NCBI GenBank assembly: GCA_964345825.1
Contig: CAYFSI010000002.1
Location: 1 to 64,000 of the forward strand
Direction of reading: 5' to 3'
Length of the DNA: 64,000 nucleotides
Source: JAAYDH01 sp964345825
Lineage (GTDB): Bacteria > Bacillota_I > Bacilli_A > RFN20 > CAG-826
The position numbers were made by a program, and so were the translations under genes. Positions 34,442 to 43,919 of the stretch are shown in pieces; position 1 is the stretch's first letter; the number at the start of each line of letters is the position of its first letter. Below the pieces are notes generated by a model. The model did not search any database and was not told where the DNA came from. It was given only the letters and a program-made list of their open reading frames with translations.

Positions 34442-35998
34442 ATGTTAAAAAACCCATTGATTCTAAGCATTGATTTTGGGACTCAGTCGCTTCGGACATC
34501 CCTAATTAACAAAAAAGGTGACATTGTTGCCATAGTTAAAAAACCTTATAACCCTGTTTATGTTTCTTTAGAAAAAGGCTTTGCTGAGCAGGATCCTGAT
34601 TTTTATTACGACTATTTGATTATTTGCCTAAAAAAATTAACTTCAGAAAACAAAGAAAAACTAGGCCAAATCATTGGCTCTACAATAACAACATTTAGAG
34701 ATTCTTCCGTTCAACTTGATCAAAATTACAAACCAATTAGAAAATGTATTCTTTGGCTTGATCAGCGAATGGCAAGGGCTGATGAAAAACTGCCATGGTT
34801 ACATCGTGTTGCATTTTGGCTTGTCGGAATGAAAAATACCATTGATTTAAATAGAAGACGAACAATTGCTCATTGGCTAAAAGAAAACGAACCAGAGACA
34901 TGGGCTAAGACTGTAAAGTATGTAAATATTTCTACATATTTAACCTATAAACTTACTGGTAAATTGTGCGATTCAGCCGCAGCAATGACTGGTCATTATC
35001 CTATAAATTTCCGAAAGAAAGAATGGTACAAAGAAGGCCATTTGAAGGCTCGAATTTTTGGAATTCCATCTCGAATGCTATGCGATTTGAAACAACCTGG
35101 TGAAAAAATTGGCACAATTCTTGATTCATTAGCGGATGAATGTGGTTTACCAAAAGGAATTATTGTTATTGCGACTGGATCTGATAAGGCTTGTGAGACT
35201 GTTGGACTAGGAGCGTTATCGCGTGATGTTGGAGCGATTTCTTATGGAACTGCATCTACTATAGAAGTATCAAATACTCGTTATTTTGAGCCACAAAAAT
35301 TCCTTCCTTCTTATCCAGCCGCCATCCCTAGTTATTACAATATGGAAGTGCAAGTTTACCGAGGATATTGGATGCTAACTTGGTTTAGTAAAGAATTTGC
35401 TTCCGAGTTAGTCGATGAAGCCAAAATTCAAAGTTTGGCGGTTGAAGAATTATTAAACGCAAAATTATGCGAAATTTCTCCTGGCTCGGATGGCTTAGTT
35501 CTCCAACCATATTGGGGGCCCAGCCTTTCTCGACCTCTGTCAAAGGGTTCGATTGTTGGCTTCTCAGAAGTTCACACACGTGAGCACCTCTATAGAGCTA
35601 TTTTAGAAGGAATTGCCTATGCCTTGAGAGAAGGACTAGAAGAAATAGAAAAATCTCAACATCACAAGATTTCCACCCTCATGATTTCTGGTGGTGGATC
35701 ACAAAGTTCTGCCATCTGTCAAATTACTGCTGACATATTTGGCTTACCAGTTTCGAGAGTGCAAACTTTTGAAACAACATCTTTAGGCTCTGCCATCTGT
35801 TGTTTTACTGCATTGGGAGAGTTTTCTTCATTTGAAGAAGCAACCAAAGAAATGTCACATAAGACCAACACCTATATTCCTGATCCAAAAGCGCATCAAC
35901 AATATGAATATCTTTATAAGAAAGTATATTTGAAGCTGTATCCGCAATTAAAAAATATTCACAAAGATTTGTATCATTTTGGGAAAAAATACCGATGA
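34442..35998 (+). CDS. FGGY-family carbohydrate kinase
   Basis: 518 aa sugar or polyol kinase related to xylulokinase and glycerol kinase. SIDFGTQSLRTSLINKKGD is the N-terminal phosphate loop; WLDQRM lies at about 102; GTASTIEVSN and ISGGGSQSSAICQITAD cover the second ATP site. The divergent promoter shares its region with ppdK. SD GAGGAAT. Substrate unknown (xylulose, ribulose or a related pentulose are candidates). The following small ORF overlaps its stop (ATGA). Confidence 0.85.
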   Translation: MLKNPLILSIDFGTQSLRTSLINKKGDIVAIVKKPYNPVYVSLEKGFAEQDPDFYYDYLIICLKKLTSENKEKLGQIIGSTITTFRDSSVQLDQNYKPIRKCILWLDQRMARADEKLPWLHRVAFWLVGMKNTIDLNRRRTIAHWLKENEPETWAKTVKYVNISTYLTYKLTGKLCDSAAAMTGHYPINFRKKEWYKEGHLKARIFGIPSRMLCDLKQPGEKIGTILDSLADECGLPKGIIVIATGSDKACETVGLGALSRDVGAISYGTASTIEVSNTRYFEPQKFLPSYPAAIPSYYNMEVQVYRGYWMLTWFSKEFASELVDEAKIQSLAVEELLNAKLCEISPGSDGLVLQPYWGPSLSRPLSKGSIVGFSEVHTREHLYRAILEGIAYALREGLEEIEKSQHHKISTLMISGGGSQSSAICQITADIFGLPVSRVQTFETTSLGSAICCFTALGEFSSFEEATKEMSHKTNTYIPDPKAHQQYEYLYKKVYLKLYPQLKNIHKDLYHFGKKYR

Positions 35999-36135
35999 AT
36001 AAAAATAAAAGAAACCGCCGCAAAAGACCAAGATATCTAACTGGCGAAGATATCGATATGTTCCGAGAAAAAAAGAAGGAAAACAATTCTGACAACCAAG
36101 AATCGATTTGTGACAAAAATATCGATGGTGCCTAA
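35995..36135 (+). CDS. small basic protein, possible
   Basis: 46 aa from ATG 35995, overlapping the FGGY kinase stop as ATGA, ending TAA 36133-36135. The first 13 residues are almost all Lys, Arg or Asn (MNKNKRNRRKRPR), followed by an acidic/polar rest. No known family. The coupled start suggests it is real, but it could be a chance ORF. Confidence 0.4.
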   Translation: MNKNKRNRRKRPRYLTGEDIDMFREKKKENNSDNQESICDKNIDGA

Positions 36136-36213
36136 TTCAATTATTTGCAATTAAGCAATAGAATGATGCTCTATAGATAGTGAAAATAAATATACATAGC
36201 ATATCTTTATGTG

Positions 36214-36219
36214 TAAAAT
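36214..36219 (+). promoter_or_regulatory. -10 box ahead of the GrpB-like gene
   Basis: TAAAAT ending 6 nt before the ATG, with no SD between. Suggests a leaderless transcript. Confidence 0.35.
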
Positions 36220-36225
36220 TAAAAT

Positions 36226-36723
36226 ATGGCGAGAAACATTCCGCGTTTATCATATTATGACTCTAGATGGAAAAACTTTTTTTCTAATGAAAAAGCAATT
36301 CTGTTGTCCTTAATTCCAAAAAATATTAATGTTTACATTAATCATGTTGGTTCAACAGCAGTTAATGGGCTTGTCGCCCGTCCAATTATAGATATAGTGG
36401 TGGGTATTGAAAATCCTTTGGACATCTTTACTATTAAGGACATCCTTTTGTTTAATAAATATATTTTTTTCACGCAATACTCAAATCTTAATAACCTCGT
36501 TTTTTACAAGAATGGAAATGACGGAAATGAATTCATCATTCATTTGGCAAAATACAATGGGCCAACCTATCGCAAGATGGTAAAAATGGTGAAGATTCTT
36601 TCTGAAAATCCCAATTTAGCAAAACAATACGCAGACTATAAAACCCAGCTTATCAACGCGAAAAGTGACATGAAAACATATAATGAAGAAAAGCAAAAAT
36701 TCATTAGTCAAAATTTGAATTGA
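36226..36723 (+). CDS. GrpB/UPF0157 nucleotidyltransferase-like protein
   Basis: 165 aa. Nucleotidyltransferase-superfamily fold; the core motif HVGSTAVNGLVARPIIDIVVGI (about 42-63) carries the GS...DxD-like signature. GrpB family members are of unknown or debated function. No SD upstream; the start lies directly after a TAAAAT box. Confidence 0.8.
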   Translation: MARNIPRLSYYDSRWKNFFSNEKAILLSLIPKNINVYINHVGSTAVNGLVARPIIDIVVGIENPLDIFTIKDILLFNKYIFFTQYSNLNNLVFYKNGNDGNEFIIHLAKYNGPTYRKMVKMVKILSENPNLAKQYADYKTQLINAKSDMKTYNEEKQKFISQNLN

Positions 36724-36811
36724 GTTTATTGTCCGCACCTCAAGAAAAAATAAAACAGTTTTTGATAGAGAAGTAAAATGTTTTTTAATGGCTTAATTTC
36801 CAAAATATTAA

Positions 36812-36817
36812 TATAAT
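36812..36817 (+). promoter_or_regulatory. -10 box ahead of the ATP-grasp gene
   Basis: TATAAT ending 7 nt before ATG. The -35 is weak. Leader of at most 1-2 nt expected. Confidence 0.4.
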
Positions 36818-36824
36818 TAATAAC

Positions 36825-37703
36825 ATGAATGGATTATTTATTGTAAATCAAGAAGTTGGACACAACGCCCACAAAATCGCTCGCTTATCGGAAGAGTTTA
36901 AAAAAGCTTCTGTCAATATCGAAGTTTTTATAAACAATGGAACACTTGGATCAATAAAAGACAACAATGTCAAAATTAACCTTCCTAAAGCCGATTTTGT
37001 CATTTACATGGATAAGGACATCTACTTGGCTCGCCTTTTAGAAAAAGCAGGATATCGTCTCTTTAATAAAGCTGACTTCATAAAGCTCTGTGATGACAAG
37101 ATGCTGACTTTCATCGCGTGCGCCAATCACGACATTCGCATGCCGACCACAATATCTGGTCCGTTGGTTTATTATGGATTAAAAGAATCCCACCTTTCGT
37201 TTTTGAAAAATGTTGAGGATGAACTTGGATATCCAATGGTTGTTAAAAAAGTGTATGGCTCATTAGGAGAAGGCGTTTATCTTGTTAAAAATCATGATGA
37301 ATTGTCGAAACTTTACGCAGAGATTTGCCGTAATCCCATTGTGTTTCAAAAATACATCTCTTCTTCGGCCGGAAAATCAATTCGTGTGTTAATAATTGAT
37401 GGAAAAGTGTTCGGTGCCTTTATTCGAAAAAACGTATATGACTTTCGCAGTAACTATGGGGATAATGCTAGTGGTGAAATAATTAAAGATATAAAAAGAT
37501 ATGAAGATTTTGCACTTGAAATTTGCAAATTATTTAATATTGAATATGCTGGCTTGGACTTACTTGATAATGATGGGGAACTGATGTTATGCGAGATGAA
37601 TTCCAATGCTTTCTTCGAAGAATTTGAAAATATTACTAGGTTAAACGTTGGCAAGGCAGTTGTTGATATGATTATTAAGAAAGTTAATTCGGAACATGAA
37701 TAA
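36825..37703 (+). CDS. ATP-grasp ligase, RimK-like
   Basis: 292 aa. ATP-grasp fold: nucleotide-binding GYPMVVKKVYGSLGEGVYLV (about 132-150), IRVLIIDGKVFGAFIRKN and metal site ELMLCEMNSNAFFEEFE near the end. RimK-type enzymes ligate glutamate or similar acids to proteins, peptides or cofactors; this one's substrate is unknown. No SD. Overlaps the pseudouridine synthase by 8 nt. Confidence 0.82.
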   Translation: MNGLFIVNQEVGHNAHKIARLSEEFKKASVNIEVFINNGTLGSIKDNNVKINLPKADFVIYMDKDIYLARLLEKAGYRLFNKADFIKLCDDKMLTFIACANHDIRMPTTISGPLVYYGLKESHLSFLKNVEDELGYPMVVKKVYGSLGEGVYLVKNHDELSKLYAEICRNPIVFQKYISSSAGKSIRVLIIDGKVFGAFIRKNVYDFRSNYGDNASGEIIKDIKRYEDFALEICKLFNIEYAGLDLLDNDGELMLCEMNSNAFFEEFENITRLNVGKAVVDMIIKKVNSEHE

Positions 37704-38613
37704 AAATGACAAAAAAAAGACTACAAAAGTAGTAAAAAAAGATTATCGAAATTTGAAACAATTTCCAGTTAAAAAGCAATGTGAACTTTTGCAGTTTTTA
37801 TTGGAATCTTTTCCCAATCAATCAAGAAACTCAGTTAAATCTTTGCTGTCCTCTCACCGCATCACTGTCGATGGAGCCCCGGTGAGTCAATTTGATTTTA
37901 AATTAGTTCCCGGTGATACAATAATTGTTTCCTCTTCTCCGATTAGAAAAAAAACGAGAAGTAATTTGCCAATTCTTTACGAAGATTCTGAAATCATAGT
38001 GATTAATAAACCAAGTGGGTTGCTTTCCGTTGCCTCGGATAATGAAAAAGGATCTACCGCTTATCGGATGCTGTCTGATTATGTTCAACAAAAGGATAAG
38101 CACAATAGAGTTTTTGTGGTCCATAGACTTGATGAAGACACTTCTGGAGTTCTGATGGTAGCCAAAAATTCCAATATTCAGAATAAATTGCAAAATCACT
38201 GGAATGAACTTGTTATCAAACGTGGTTACTACGCGATTGTTGAAGGTAAGATGGAACAACCTAAAGGAACTGTTAAATCTTATCTAAGAAAAAACAAACA
38301 AAACATGATGTATTCGTCAAAAAACCCATCTTATGGGCAATTTGCTATTACAAATTACGAAGTAATTCAGGAAAATGAACAATATTCATTACTTGATGTA
38401 AATATTGAAACGGGAAGAAAAAACCAAATCCGTGTTCATCTTGGGGATTTAGGCCACCATGTTATCGGCGATGATAAATATGGTAACCCCTCCGACCCCT
38501 TAAAAAGGCTTGGACTTCATGCTTACTGTTTAGAACTTAAGCATCCTGATACTGGAAAAATTCTTAAATTCACTTCTCCGATGCCGAAAGGGTTTTCCAA
38601 TCTCTTTTTATAA
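37696..38613 (+). CDS. RluA-family RNA pseudouridine synthase
   Basis: 305 aa. N-terminal S4 RNA-binding domain (about 30-85: VKSLLSSHRITVDGAPVSQFDFKLVPGDTI) and the catalytic domain with HRLDEDTSGVLMVAK, where Asp is the nucleophile. Makes pseudouridine in 23S rRNA or tRNA; exact target (RluD-like sites are likely) not determinable. Confidence 0.92.
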   Translation: MNKNDKKKTTKVVKKDYRNLKQFPVKKQCELLQFLLESFPNQSRNSVKSLLSSHRITVDGAPVSQFDFKLVPGDTIIVSSSPIRKKTRSNLPILYEDSEIIVINKPSGLLSVASDNEKGSTAYRMLSDYVQQKDKHNRVFVVHRLDEDTSGVLMVAKNSNIQNKLQNHWNELVIKRGYYAIVEGKMEQPKGTVKSYLRKNKQNMMYSSKNPSYGQFAITNYEVIQENEQYSLLDVNIETGRKNQIRVHLGDLGHHVIGDDKYGNPSDPLKRLGLHAYCLELKHPDTGKILKFTSPMPKGFSNLFL

Positions 38614-38637
38614 AAAAAGTAGAAATTTCTTTCTACT
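38612..38637 (-). terminator. terminator at the end of typA
   Basis: AGTAGAAA/TTTCTACT stem of 8 bp with a 4-nt loop. In the minus direction it runs into seven T. The typA stop codon lies inside the stem; in the plus direction it may also slow transcription out of the rlu gene. Confidence 0.85.
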
Positions 38638-40459
38638 CTTCTGAATTTCTCATGTGAGAATCATTTTTCTTCCGTTCAACCGTGTTGAGAATTTTCTTTC
38701 GCATTCTATAGGTTGAAGGAGTAATCTCTACGAGTTCATCGGCGTTGATATAATCTAAACAGCTTTCCAAAGACATTCTCCTTGGCGTTTTTAGAACCAC
38801 CGTATTATCTTTATTTGAACTTCTCATGTTGGTCAAGGCTTTTTTGGTTGTAACATTTACTGCTAAATCGATTGGGTAACGGTTTTCACCAACAATCATT
38901 CCTTCGTAAACCATCGTTCCTGGCTCGATAAACATCGTTCCTCTCTCTTCAATGTGTTGCATTGAGTATGGAGTCGCTTGGCCAGATTCTGTCGCAACAA
39001 GCACGCCAATTGGCCTTTGCCCAAGATCGATATTGCTCATGTCTCGATATTCACGGTAAGTATGAGACAGTATCCCGTATCCCTTAGTTAAAGACATGAA
39101 TATTGTCGAATAGCCAATCAATCCACGAGAAGCAATTACATATTCCAAAATAGTAACGGATTCTCTTGGCTCAATAGATTTTAATTCTCCGCCCCTACTT
39201 CCGATACTTGTCATGACATCTCCAACAAATTCGTTGGGCACATCAATGGTCAAATCTTCATAAGGTTCGCTTTTAACGCCATCAATTTCTTTGATAATTA
39301 CTCGTGGCTTGGAAACCTCAAGTTCAAATGATTCCCTTCTCATATTTTCTATTAAAATAGAAAGATGCAATTCTCCTCTACCTGAAACAATCCATGATTC
39401 TGACTTTGGAATTCTCTTCACTCTTAAGGCGACATCTTTTTGTGTTTCTTTGAAGAGTCTTTCTTCAATTTTACGAGCAGTTAATTGTTTTCCTTCTTGT
39501 CCGGCAAAGGGAGAAGAGTTTGTGCCGAATGTCATTTGAATGGTGGGTTCATCAAGTTTGATTGGAGGCAAAGCTTCAACAAGAGAAGAAGAACAAATAG
39601 TTTCTCCAACATTAATATCGGGCAGACCGGCGATAGCAACAATTTGTCCAGCGGAAGCAGACTCAACTTCTAAACGATGAATAGCTTCATATCCGAATAG
39701 CTTCATTACTTTAAATTGTTTTTTAGAATCATCTAAACGGGCGACAGTGACCATATCATTTATATGGACAGTGCCTTTTTTTATAGTTCCAATGCCGATT
39801 CTTCCAACAAAATCGTTGTAATCAAGCAAAGAAACCTGCATCTGGAAGGGGGCGTTAATATCGGCTTGTGGGGCTGGTATTTTATTTATAATTGTTTCCA
39901 AAATAGCATCCATTCCAGCTTTTTGATTTTCTGGATTGGGGGAAATTGAACTTGTTCCCTTTAAAGCTGAAGCATAGACGATTGGAAAATCTAAAAACTC
40001 ATCCGGAGCTCCTAAATCAATAAATAAGTTCAAAACCTGATCGACAGCACTTTTGATATCGGCATGAGCGCGATCAATTTTATTAATAATAACTATTGGT
40101 TTTATGTGGGCTTCAAGAGCTTTTTTTAGAACAAAACGTGTTTGAGGCATTGTTCCTTCAAAAGCATCAACGAGAAGCAAACATCCATCCACCATGTTCA
40201 TAATTCTTTCAACTTCGCCGCCAAAATCAGCGTGCCCAGGAGTGTCGAGAATATTAATATTTGTATTGTGGTAAGTAATTGAAGTAGTTTTTGCTAATAT
40301 TGTAATGCCACGCTCTCTTTCAATGTCGTTCGAGTCCATCACACGGGTTTCGACCTCTTCATTGCTTCTGAAAGCCCCAGCAGTTCTTAAAAGCTGATCA
40401 ACAAGAGTAGTTTTGCCATGGTCAACATGAGCGATAATAGCAACATTTCTGATTTCCAT
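38633..40459 (-). CDS. typA: GTP-binding translational regulator TypA/BipA
   Basis: 608 aa. Ribosome-associated EF-G-like GTPase involved in ribosome assembly at low temperature and stress. G1 AHVDHGKTTLVDQLL, G2/switch ERERGITILAKTTS, G3 DTPGHADFGGE, G4 INKIDRAHA. EF-G-like domains and a BipA-specific C-terminus. SD AAGGAGG. Co-directional with the dnaX cluster but separated by a terminator, so probably its own unit. Confidence 0.97.
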   Translation of the reverse strand: MEIRNVAIIAHVDHGKTTLVDQLLRTAGAFRSNEEVETRVMDSNDIERERGITILAKTTSITYHNTNINILDTPGHADFGGEVERIMNMVDGCLLLVDAFEGTMPQTRFVLKKALEAHIKPIVIINKIDRAHADIKSAVDQVLNLFIDLGAPDEFLDFPIVYASALKGTSSISPNPENQKAGMDAILETIINKIPAPQADINAPFQMQVSLLDYNDFVGRIGIGTIKKGTVHINDMVTVARLDDSKKQFKVMKLFGYEAIHRLEVESASAGQIVAIAGLPDINVGETICSSSLVEALPPIKLDEPTIQMTFGTNSSPFAGQEGKQLTARKIEERLFKETQKDVALRVKRIPKSESWIVSGRGELHLSILIENMRRESFELEVSKPRVIIKEIDGVKSEPYEDLTIDVPNEFVGDVMTSIGSRGGELKSIEPRESVTILEYVIASRGLIGYSTIFMSLTKGYGILSHTYREYRDMSNIDLGQRPIGVLVATESGQATPYSMQHIEERGTMFIEPGTMVYEGMIVGENRYPIDLAVNVTTKKALTNMRSSNKDNTVVLKTPRRMSLESCLDYINADELVEITPSTYRMRKKILNTVERKKNDSHMRNSEE

Positions 40460-40520
40460 TTTAAACCCTCCTTAAAATGACGCGTTTCCTATCATAGAAA
40501 AACGATTACCCATTTGCAAG

Positions 40521-40564
40521 AAAAACAATATTTCTTAAAGAAATAAAGGGAATTAAGAAATATT
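40521..40564 (-). terminator. terminator of the dnaX-rsmI operon
   Basis: 10-bp perfect stem AATATTTCTT/AAGAAATATT (40555-40564 with 40527-40536), 18-nt loop, then GTTTTTC on the minus strand. Confidence 0.75.
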
Positions 40565-40580
40565 ATTTATCAAAAGTAAA

Positions 40581-41432
40581 TTACTTTTTATGGACCAAGT
40601 CATAAATATAGTTTTTACTAACACTAAATTCATCGCTTGTTATATCAATTGCGTCTTTTGTTGACAAACCTTTACCGCTCAATAAGTTAACTCGTTGTCT
40701 TAAAGCCTCATCATCAATGAGTTTCTCACTATGATTTCCAGAGACAATGACAACCATCTCGCCCTTTAAGCCTTCTTGCTCTAAATCAATAATTTCTTCG
40801 ATTTTGCCACGGATATATTCTTCATTAATCTTGGTTAGTTCGCGAGCAATCACAATCTCTCTGTTCCCAAGCACTTTTTCCATAATTCTCAATGTTTTAA
40901 AAAGACGATGAGGACTCTCATAAAAAATAAGAGTATCCTTCATTTCTTTTAAAGCGGTCAACTGGTCGATGGCTTCTTTTACTTTTGGAGAAAGAAAACC
41001 GAAAAAGTAAAAATGGTCAGTTGGTAAACCGGAAGACACTAAAGCATTTAAAAAAGCAGAACTACCTGAGATAGTGGAAACTTTTATCCCACTTTCAATA
41101 ACTTTACTTACCAATAAAGAACCTGGATCGCTTATTCCAGGGTAACCGGCATCAGACATATAGGCAATTTTCTTACCTTCTTTTAAATGATTTATGATTA
41201 TAGAAGAGGCTTGAACTTCGTTATGTTCCCTAACCGAGATACAATCTTTTTTGATTCCGTAATGAAGCAAGAGAGCACGTGCATTTCGAGTGTCTTCTGC
41301 TGCAACAAAATCTACATCTCTTAACACTTCAAGAGCGCGTTTAGAAATTTCCGAAAGGTTTCCAATTGGAGTAGCGATTAAATATAAAATAGGGTCGGTA
41401 TTATCGAAACTTTTAGTTCTTATCATCGCCAT
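40581..41432 (-). CDS. rsmI: 16S rRNA 2'-O-ribose C1402 methyltransferase
   Basis: 283 aa. Methylates the 2'-O of C1402 in the decoding centre. Tetrapyrrole-methylase fold: LYLIATPIGNLSEISKRALEVL, AEDTRNARALL, SDAGYPGISDPG, FYESPHRL. SD-like GAAGA. Overlaps ricT by 20 nt. Last gene of the dnaX cluster. Confidence 0.96.
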   Translation of the reverse strand: MAMIRTKSFDNTDPILYLIATPIGNLSEISKRALEVLRDVDFVAAEDTRNARALLLHYGIKKDCISVREHNEVQASSIIINHLKEGKKIAYMSDAGYPGISDPGSLLVSKVIESGIKVSTISGSSAFLNALVSSGLPTDHFYFFGFLSPKVKEAIDQLTALKEMKDTLIFYESPHRLFKTLRIMEKVLGNREIVIARELTKINEEYIRGKIEEIIDLEQEGLKGEMVVIVSGNHSEKLIDDEALRQRVNLLSGKGLSTKDAIDITSDEFSVSKNYIYDLVHKK

Positions 41433-42294
41433 TTATCTTCTTTTTTACAAAGTAAGCCTGTTTCTTTAAATCTTCAAAAGACATAAATTTCACATCCTCG
41501 CGATTTTCAATTTTAACGATTCCAGATATGACATTAATATTTGTAATAGTGTACTCAAGTTTATTGATAAACAACTTGCTGCCAAGTTCAGGATACAATT
41601 TTTTTGCTTCGGAATAAGCTTCGTCTTCATATTTCAAACAGCATAATAATTTTCCACAGTGACCACTCAACTTTGGAATATTAATTGCTAACATTTGATT
41701 CTTTGCTCTGCTTATGGAAATACCATCGAACTCATTTAGAAAAGTCGCGCAGCAAAGTGGAAGGCCACAAACGCCGATTCCGCCAACCATCTTAGCTTTA
41801 TCTCGCGAGCCAATTTGTCTCAATTCGATTCTTGTATGGAGGCGAGAAGCCAAGTTTTTCAATAGCTCTCTAAAGTCGACGCGCTCATCAGCCAAATAGG
41901 AAAACAAAACCTTCGATTTATCAAGGGTAAATTCACAAGATATTAAGTTCATGGGGAGATTCAATTTGTCAGCCTCTGCTTTGCATATTTCTAAGGCATG
42001 AGCGGCATCTTTTTTGTTAATTTCACTTAAGCGTATGTCAACATCGGTAGCAGCTCTAATGACGGGCTTCAAACCAATCGAAGCTTTGTATTTGTTGATA
42101 TCAATTGGTTCAGTAGCCACAGTGCCAAGTTCAAGACCTTTGATGGTCTCAACAATTACTTTGTCTCCCAATGCAAGAGGCAAATCTTTTGTTCCAAAAA
42201 AATAGATTCTTGGAGTAGAAAAGAATTGAATTCCAACATAGTGGTCAAAAAGAGAAGTTTCTTCTATATTTTCGTTTTGAAATTCATTATCCAT
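41413..42294 (-). CDS. ricT: PSP1-domain regulator RicT (YaaT)
   Basis: 293 aa. Carries the PSP1 domain and the Cys-rich Fe-S motif region GVCGLPLCCATF...GHCGKLLCCLKYE (about 173-218). In Bacillus RicT joins RicA and RicF in a complex that stimulates RNase Y mRNA processing. SD AAGGAG. The partner genes (ymcA, ylbF) are not in this window. Confidence 0.92.
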   Translation of the reverse strand: MDNEFQNENIEETSLFDHYVGIQFFSTPRIYFFGTKDLPLALGDKVIVETIKGLELGTVATEPIDINKYKASIGLKPVIRAATDVDIRLSEINKKDAAHALEICKAEADKLNLPMNLISCEFTLDKSKVLFSYLADERVDFRELLKNLASRLHTRIELRQIGSRDKAKMVGGIGVCGLPLCCATFLNEFDGISISRAKNQMLAINIPKLSGHCGKLLCCLKYEDEAYSEAKKLYPELGSKLFINKLEYTITNINVISGIVKIENREDVKFMSFEDLKKQAYFVKKKINGDDKN

Positions 42295-42299
42295 AATGT

Positions 42300-43292
42300 T
42301 TACTCCTTAATTATTTGAAATATTAAGTGATCGATTAACAATGAAACATTTACGTTTAAGTTAATAAGATTTCTACATTTCAATATTTCCTGCAAAACAT
42401 TTTCAATATTTTGCATTTTTTCTGCCAAATAAGAAAGGGCAGGATTATAACTTTTCAAGATTGGTTCTCTACCATGTTTAACACATATCATGTCTTCAAA
42501 AGCCTGTATTAGTATATCAAGAAAAAGTCTTGCTGACTCTTTTGATTTCATTTGAGGAATGATATTTGTTTCACAAATATAAACCGCCTCATCACCCTTA
42601 TCTTTTTCAAGAACCTCTAGAAGAGAGACAAAACCATTCTTGGCGTCTTGATACGAACTTTCTTCGTTCTTGTCTTTTAAAAATTTAATGATTAAATCGG
42701 AATCATTATAAAAATAAGAAAGCAATTCCGCATCATCTTGATTGATGCCTTTATCAATTGTTTCTTTGATAACCGATTCTCTATCCACCAACTTCAACCT
42801 CATGACTTGACAACGTGAAATAATAGTGGGCAAGACACCGTTTTCATTATTGGTAGTTAAAAAAGCATAAATACGGTTACCCGGCTCTTCGAGAAATTTA
42901 AGTAGAGAATTAACAGCGACAGGAGTCATGTTTTCCACTAAGTGGAGAATATAAATCATGATTCCTTTACTCTCAAAAGCAGTCTTGTCAAATTGTGTTT
43001 CTATCGAAACGACTTCTTCTTTTTTGATAGTTTGATAAGATCCATCATAGACAATGAAATCTGGGTAGTTGTTGTCATCAATTCTCAAACAAGTTATGCA
43101 ATTGTTGCATGCTAGTGGTGAAGGAGCATCGCACATAATTGTTTTGGCGAGATATTTCGCAGTTTCAAATAATGGAGTGCCTGGCTGTCCAGACAGCAAA
43201 TATGCATGGGAAAGAGTATCCCTCTCTAATGAATTAACAAAAGTTTGATAGATTATTGGCTGATATTTTTTTAAGTAATCACCTATTTGCAT
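42300..43292 (-). CDS. holB: DNA polymerase III delta-prime subunit
   Basis: 330 aa clamp-loader AAA+ subunit. LLSGQPGTPLFETAKYLAKT is a degenerate Walker A lacking Lys, as usual for delta'. Zinc module CDAPSPLACNNCITC (about 54-68). Overlaps tmk by 10 nt. Confidence 0.93.
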   Translation of the reverse strand: MQIGDYLKKYQPIIYQTFVNSLERDTLSHAYLLSGQPGTPLFETAKYLAKTIMCDAPSPLACNNCITCLRIDDNNYPDFIVYDGSYQTIKKEEVVSIETQFDKTAFESKGIMIYILHLVENMTPVAVNSLLKFLEEPGNRIYAFLTTNNENGVLPTIISRCQVMRLKLVDRESVIKETIDKGINQDDAELLSYFYNDSDLIIKFLKDKNEESSYQDAKNGFVSLLEVLEKDKGDEAVYICETNIIPQMKSKESARLFLDILIQAFEDMICVKHGREPILKSYNPALSYLAEKMQNIENVLQEILKCRNLINLNVNVSLLIDHLIFQIIKE

Positions 43293-43903
43293 AGTCTCGA
43301 TAATATTGCATCAAGAGTAGCGTTAGCAACTTCTTCTCTTGATTTGTTGGCGTCAATAATGGCGTATCTCTCAGGATACTGCTTGGCCAATTTCAAGAAT
43401 GTTTTGCGCACTTTTTTGTGGAAATCAAGTTTTTCTAAATCTAAACGATTAACTTCTCTTTGATTGTTGCTGCTTATGCGAGATAATCCAATGGCTGGAT
43501 CAATATCAAAAAGTAGTGTTAAGTCTGGCCAAGTATTTTCGGTAGCGAATAAATTAATTTTTAACACTTCTTCGATACCAAGTTCACGTGCTCCACCTTG
43601 GTAAGCAAGGGAGGAGTCCAAATAGCGGTCACAGATAACGATTTTTCCTGCCTTTAAAGCTGGCCAAATTTTCTCAACGAGATGTTGTCTACGACTAGCA
43701 GCGTATAAAAGAGCTTCGGTTCGTGCATCCATCGCAGTGTTGACTTTATCAAGGATAACATTTCTAATTTGCTCGCTGATAATAGTGCCGCCAGGCTCAC
43801 GGGTGCGAACAATTTCATAACCCATTTCAAGCAATTTGTTGACTGCAAATTCAACAGCAGTAGTTTTTCCTGATCCTTCAGGGCCTTCAAGTGTGATGAA
43901 CAT
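43283..43903 (-). CDS. tmk: thymidylate kinase
   Basis: 206 aa. Phosphorylates dTMP to dTDP. P-loop LEGPEGSGKTTAVEF, DRX motif CDRYLDSSLAYQGGARELG, and lid region. SD GAGAGG upstream. Order dnaX-ybaB-recR-tmk-holB is the same as in Bacillus, without yaaL, bofA and yaaQ-yaaR. Confidence 0.97.
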   Translation of the reverse strand: MFITLEGPEGSGKTTAVEFAVNKLLEMGYEIVRTREPGGTIISEQIRNVILDKVNTAMDARTEALLYAASRRQHLVEKIWPALKAGKIVICDRYLDSSLAYQGGARELGIEEVLKINLFATENTWPDLTLLFDIDPAIGLSRISSNNQREVNRLDLEKLDFHKKVRKTFLKLAKQYPERYAIIDANKSREEVANATLDAILSRLCK

Positions 43904-43919
43904 AAAATATAATACCTCT

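Noticed and set aside
36136..36225. Short inverted repeat TTGC-aatta-GCAA as a terminator
   Set aside because: The stem is only 4 bp and no T-tract follows.
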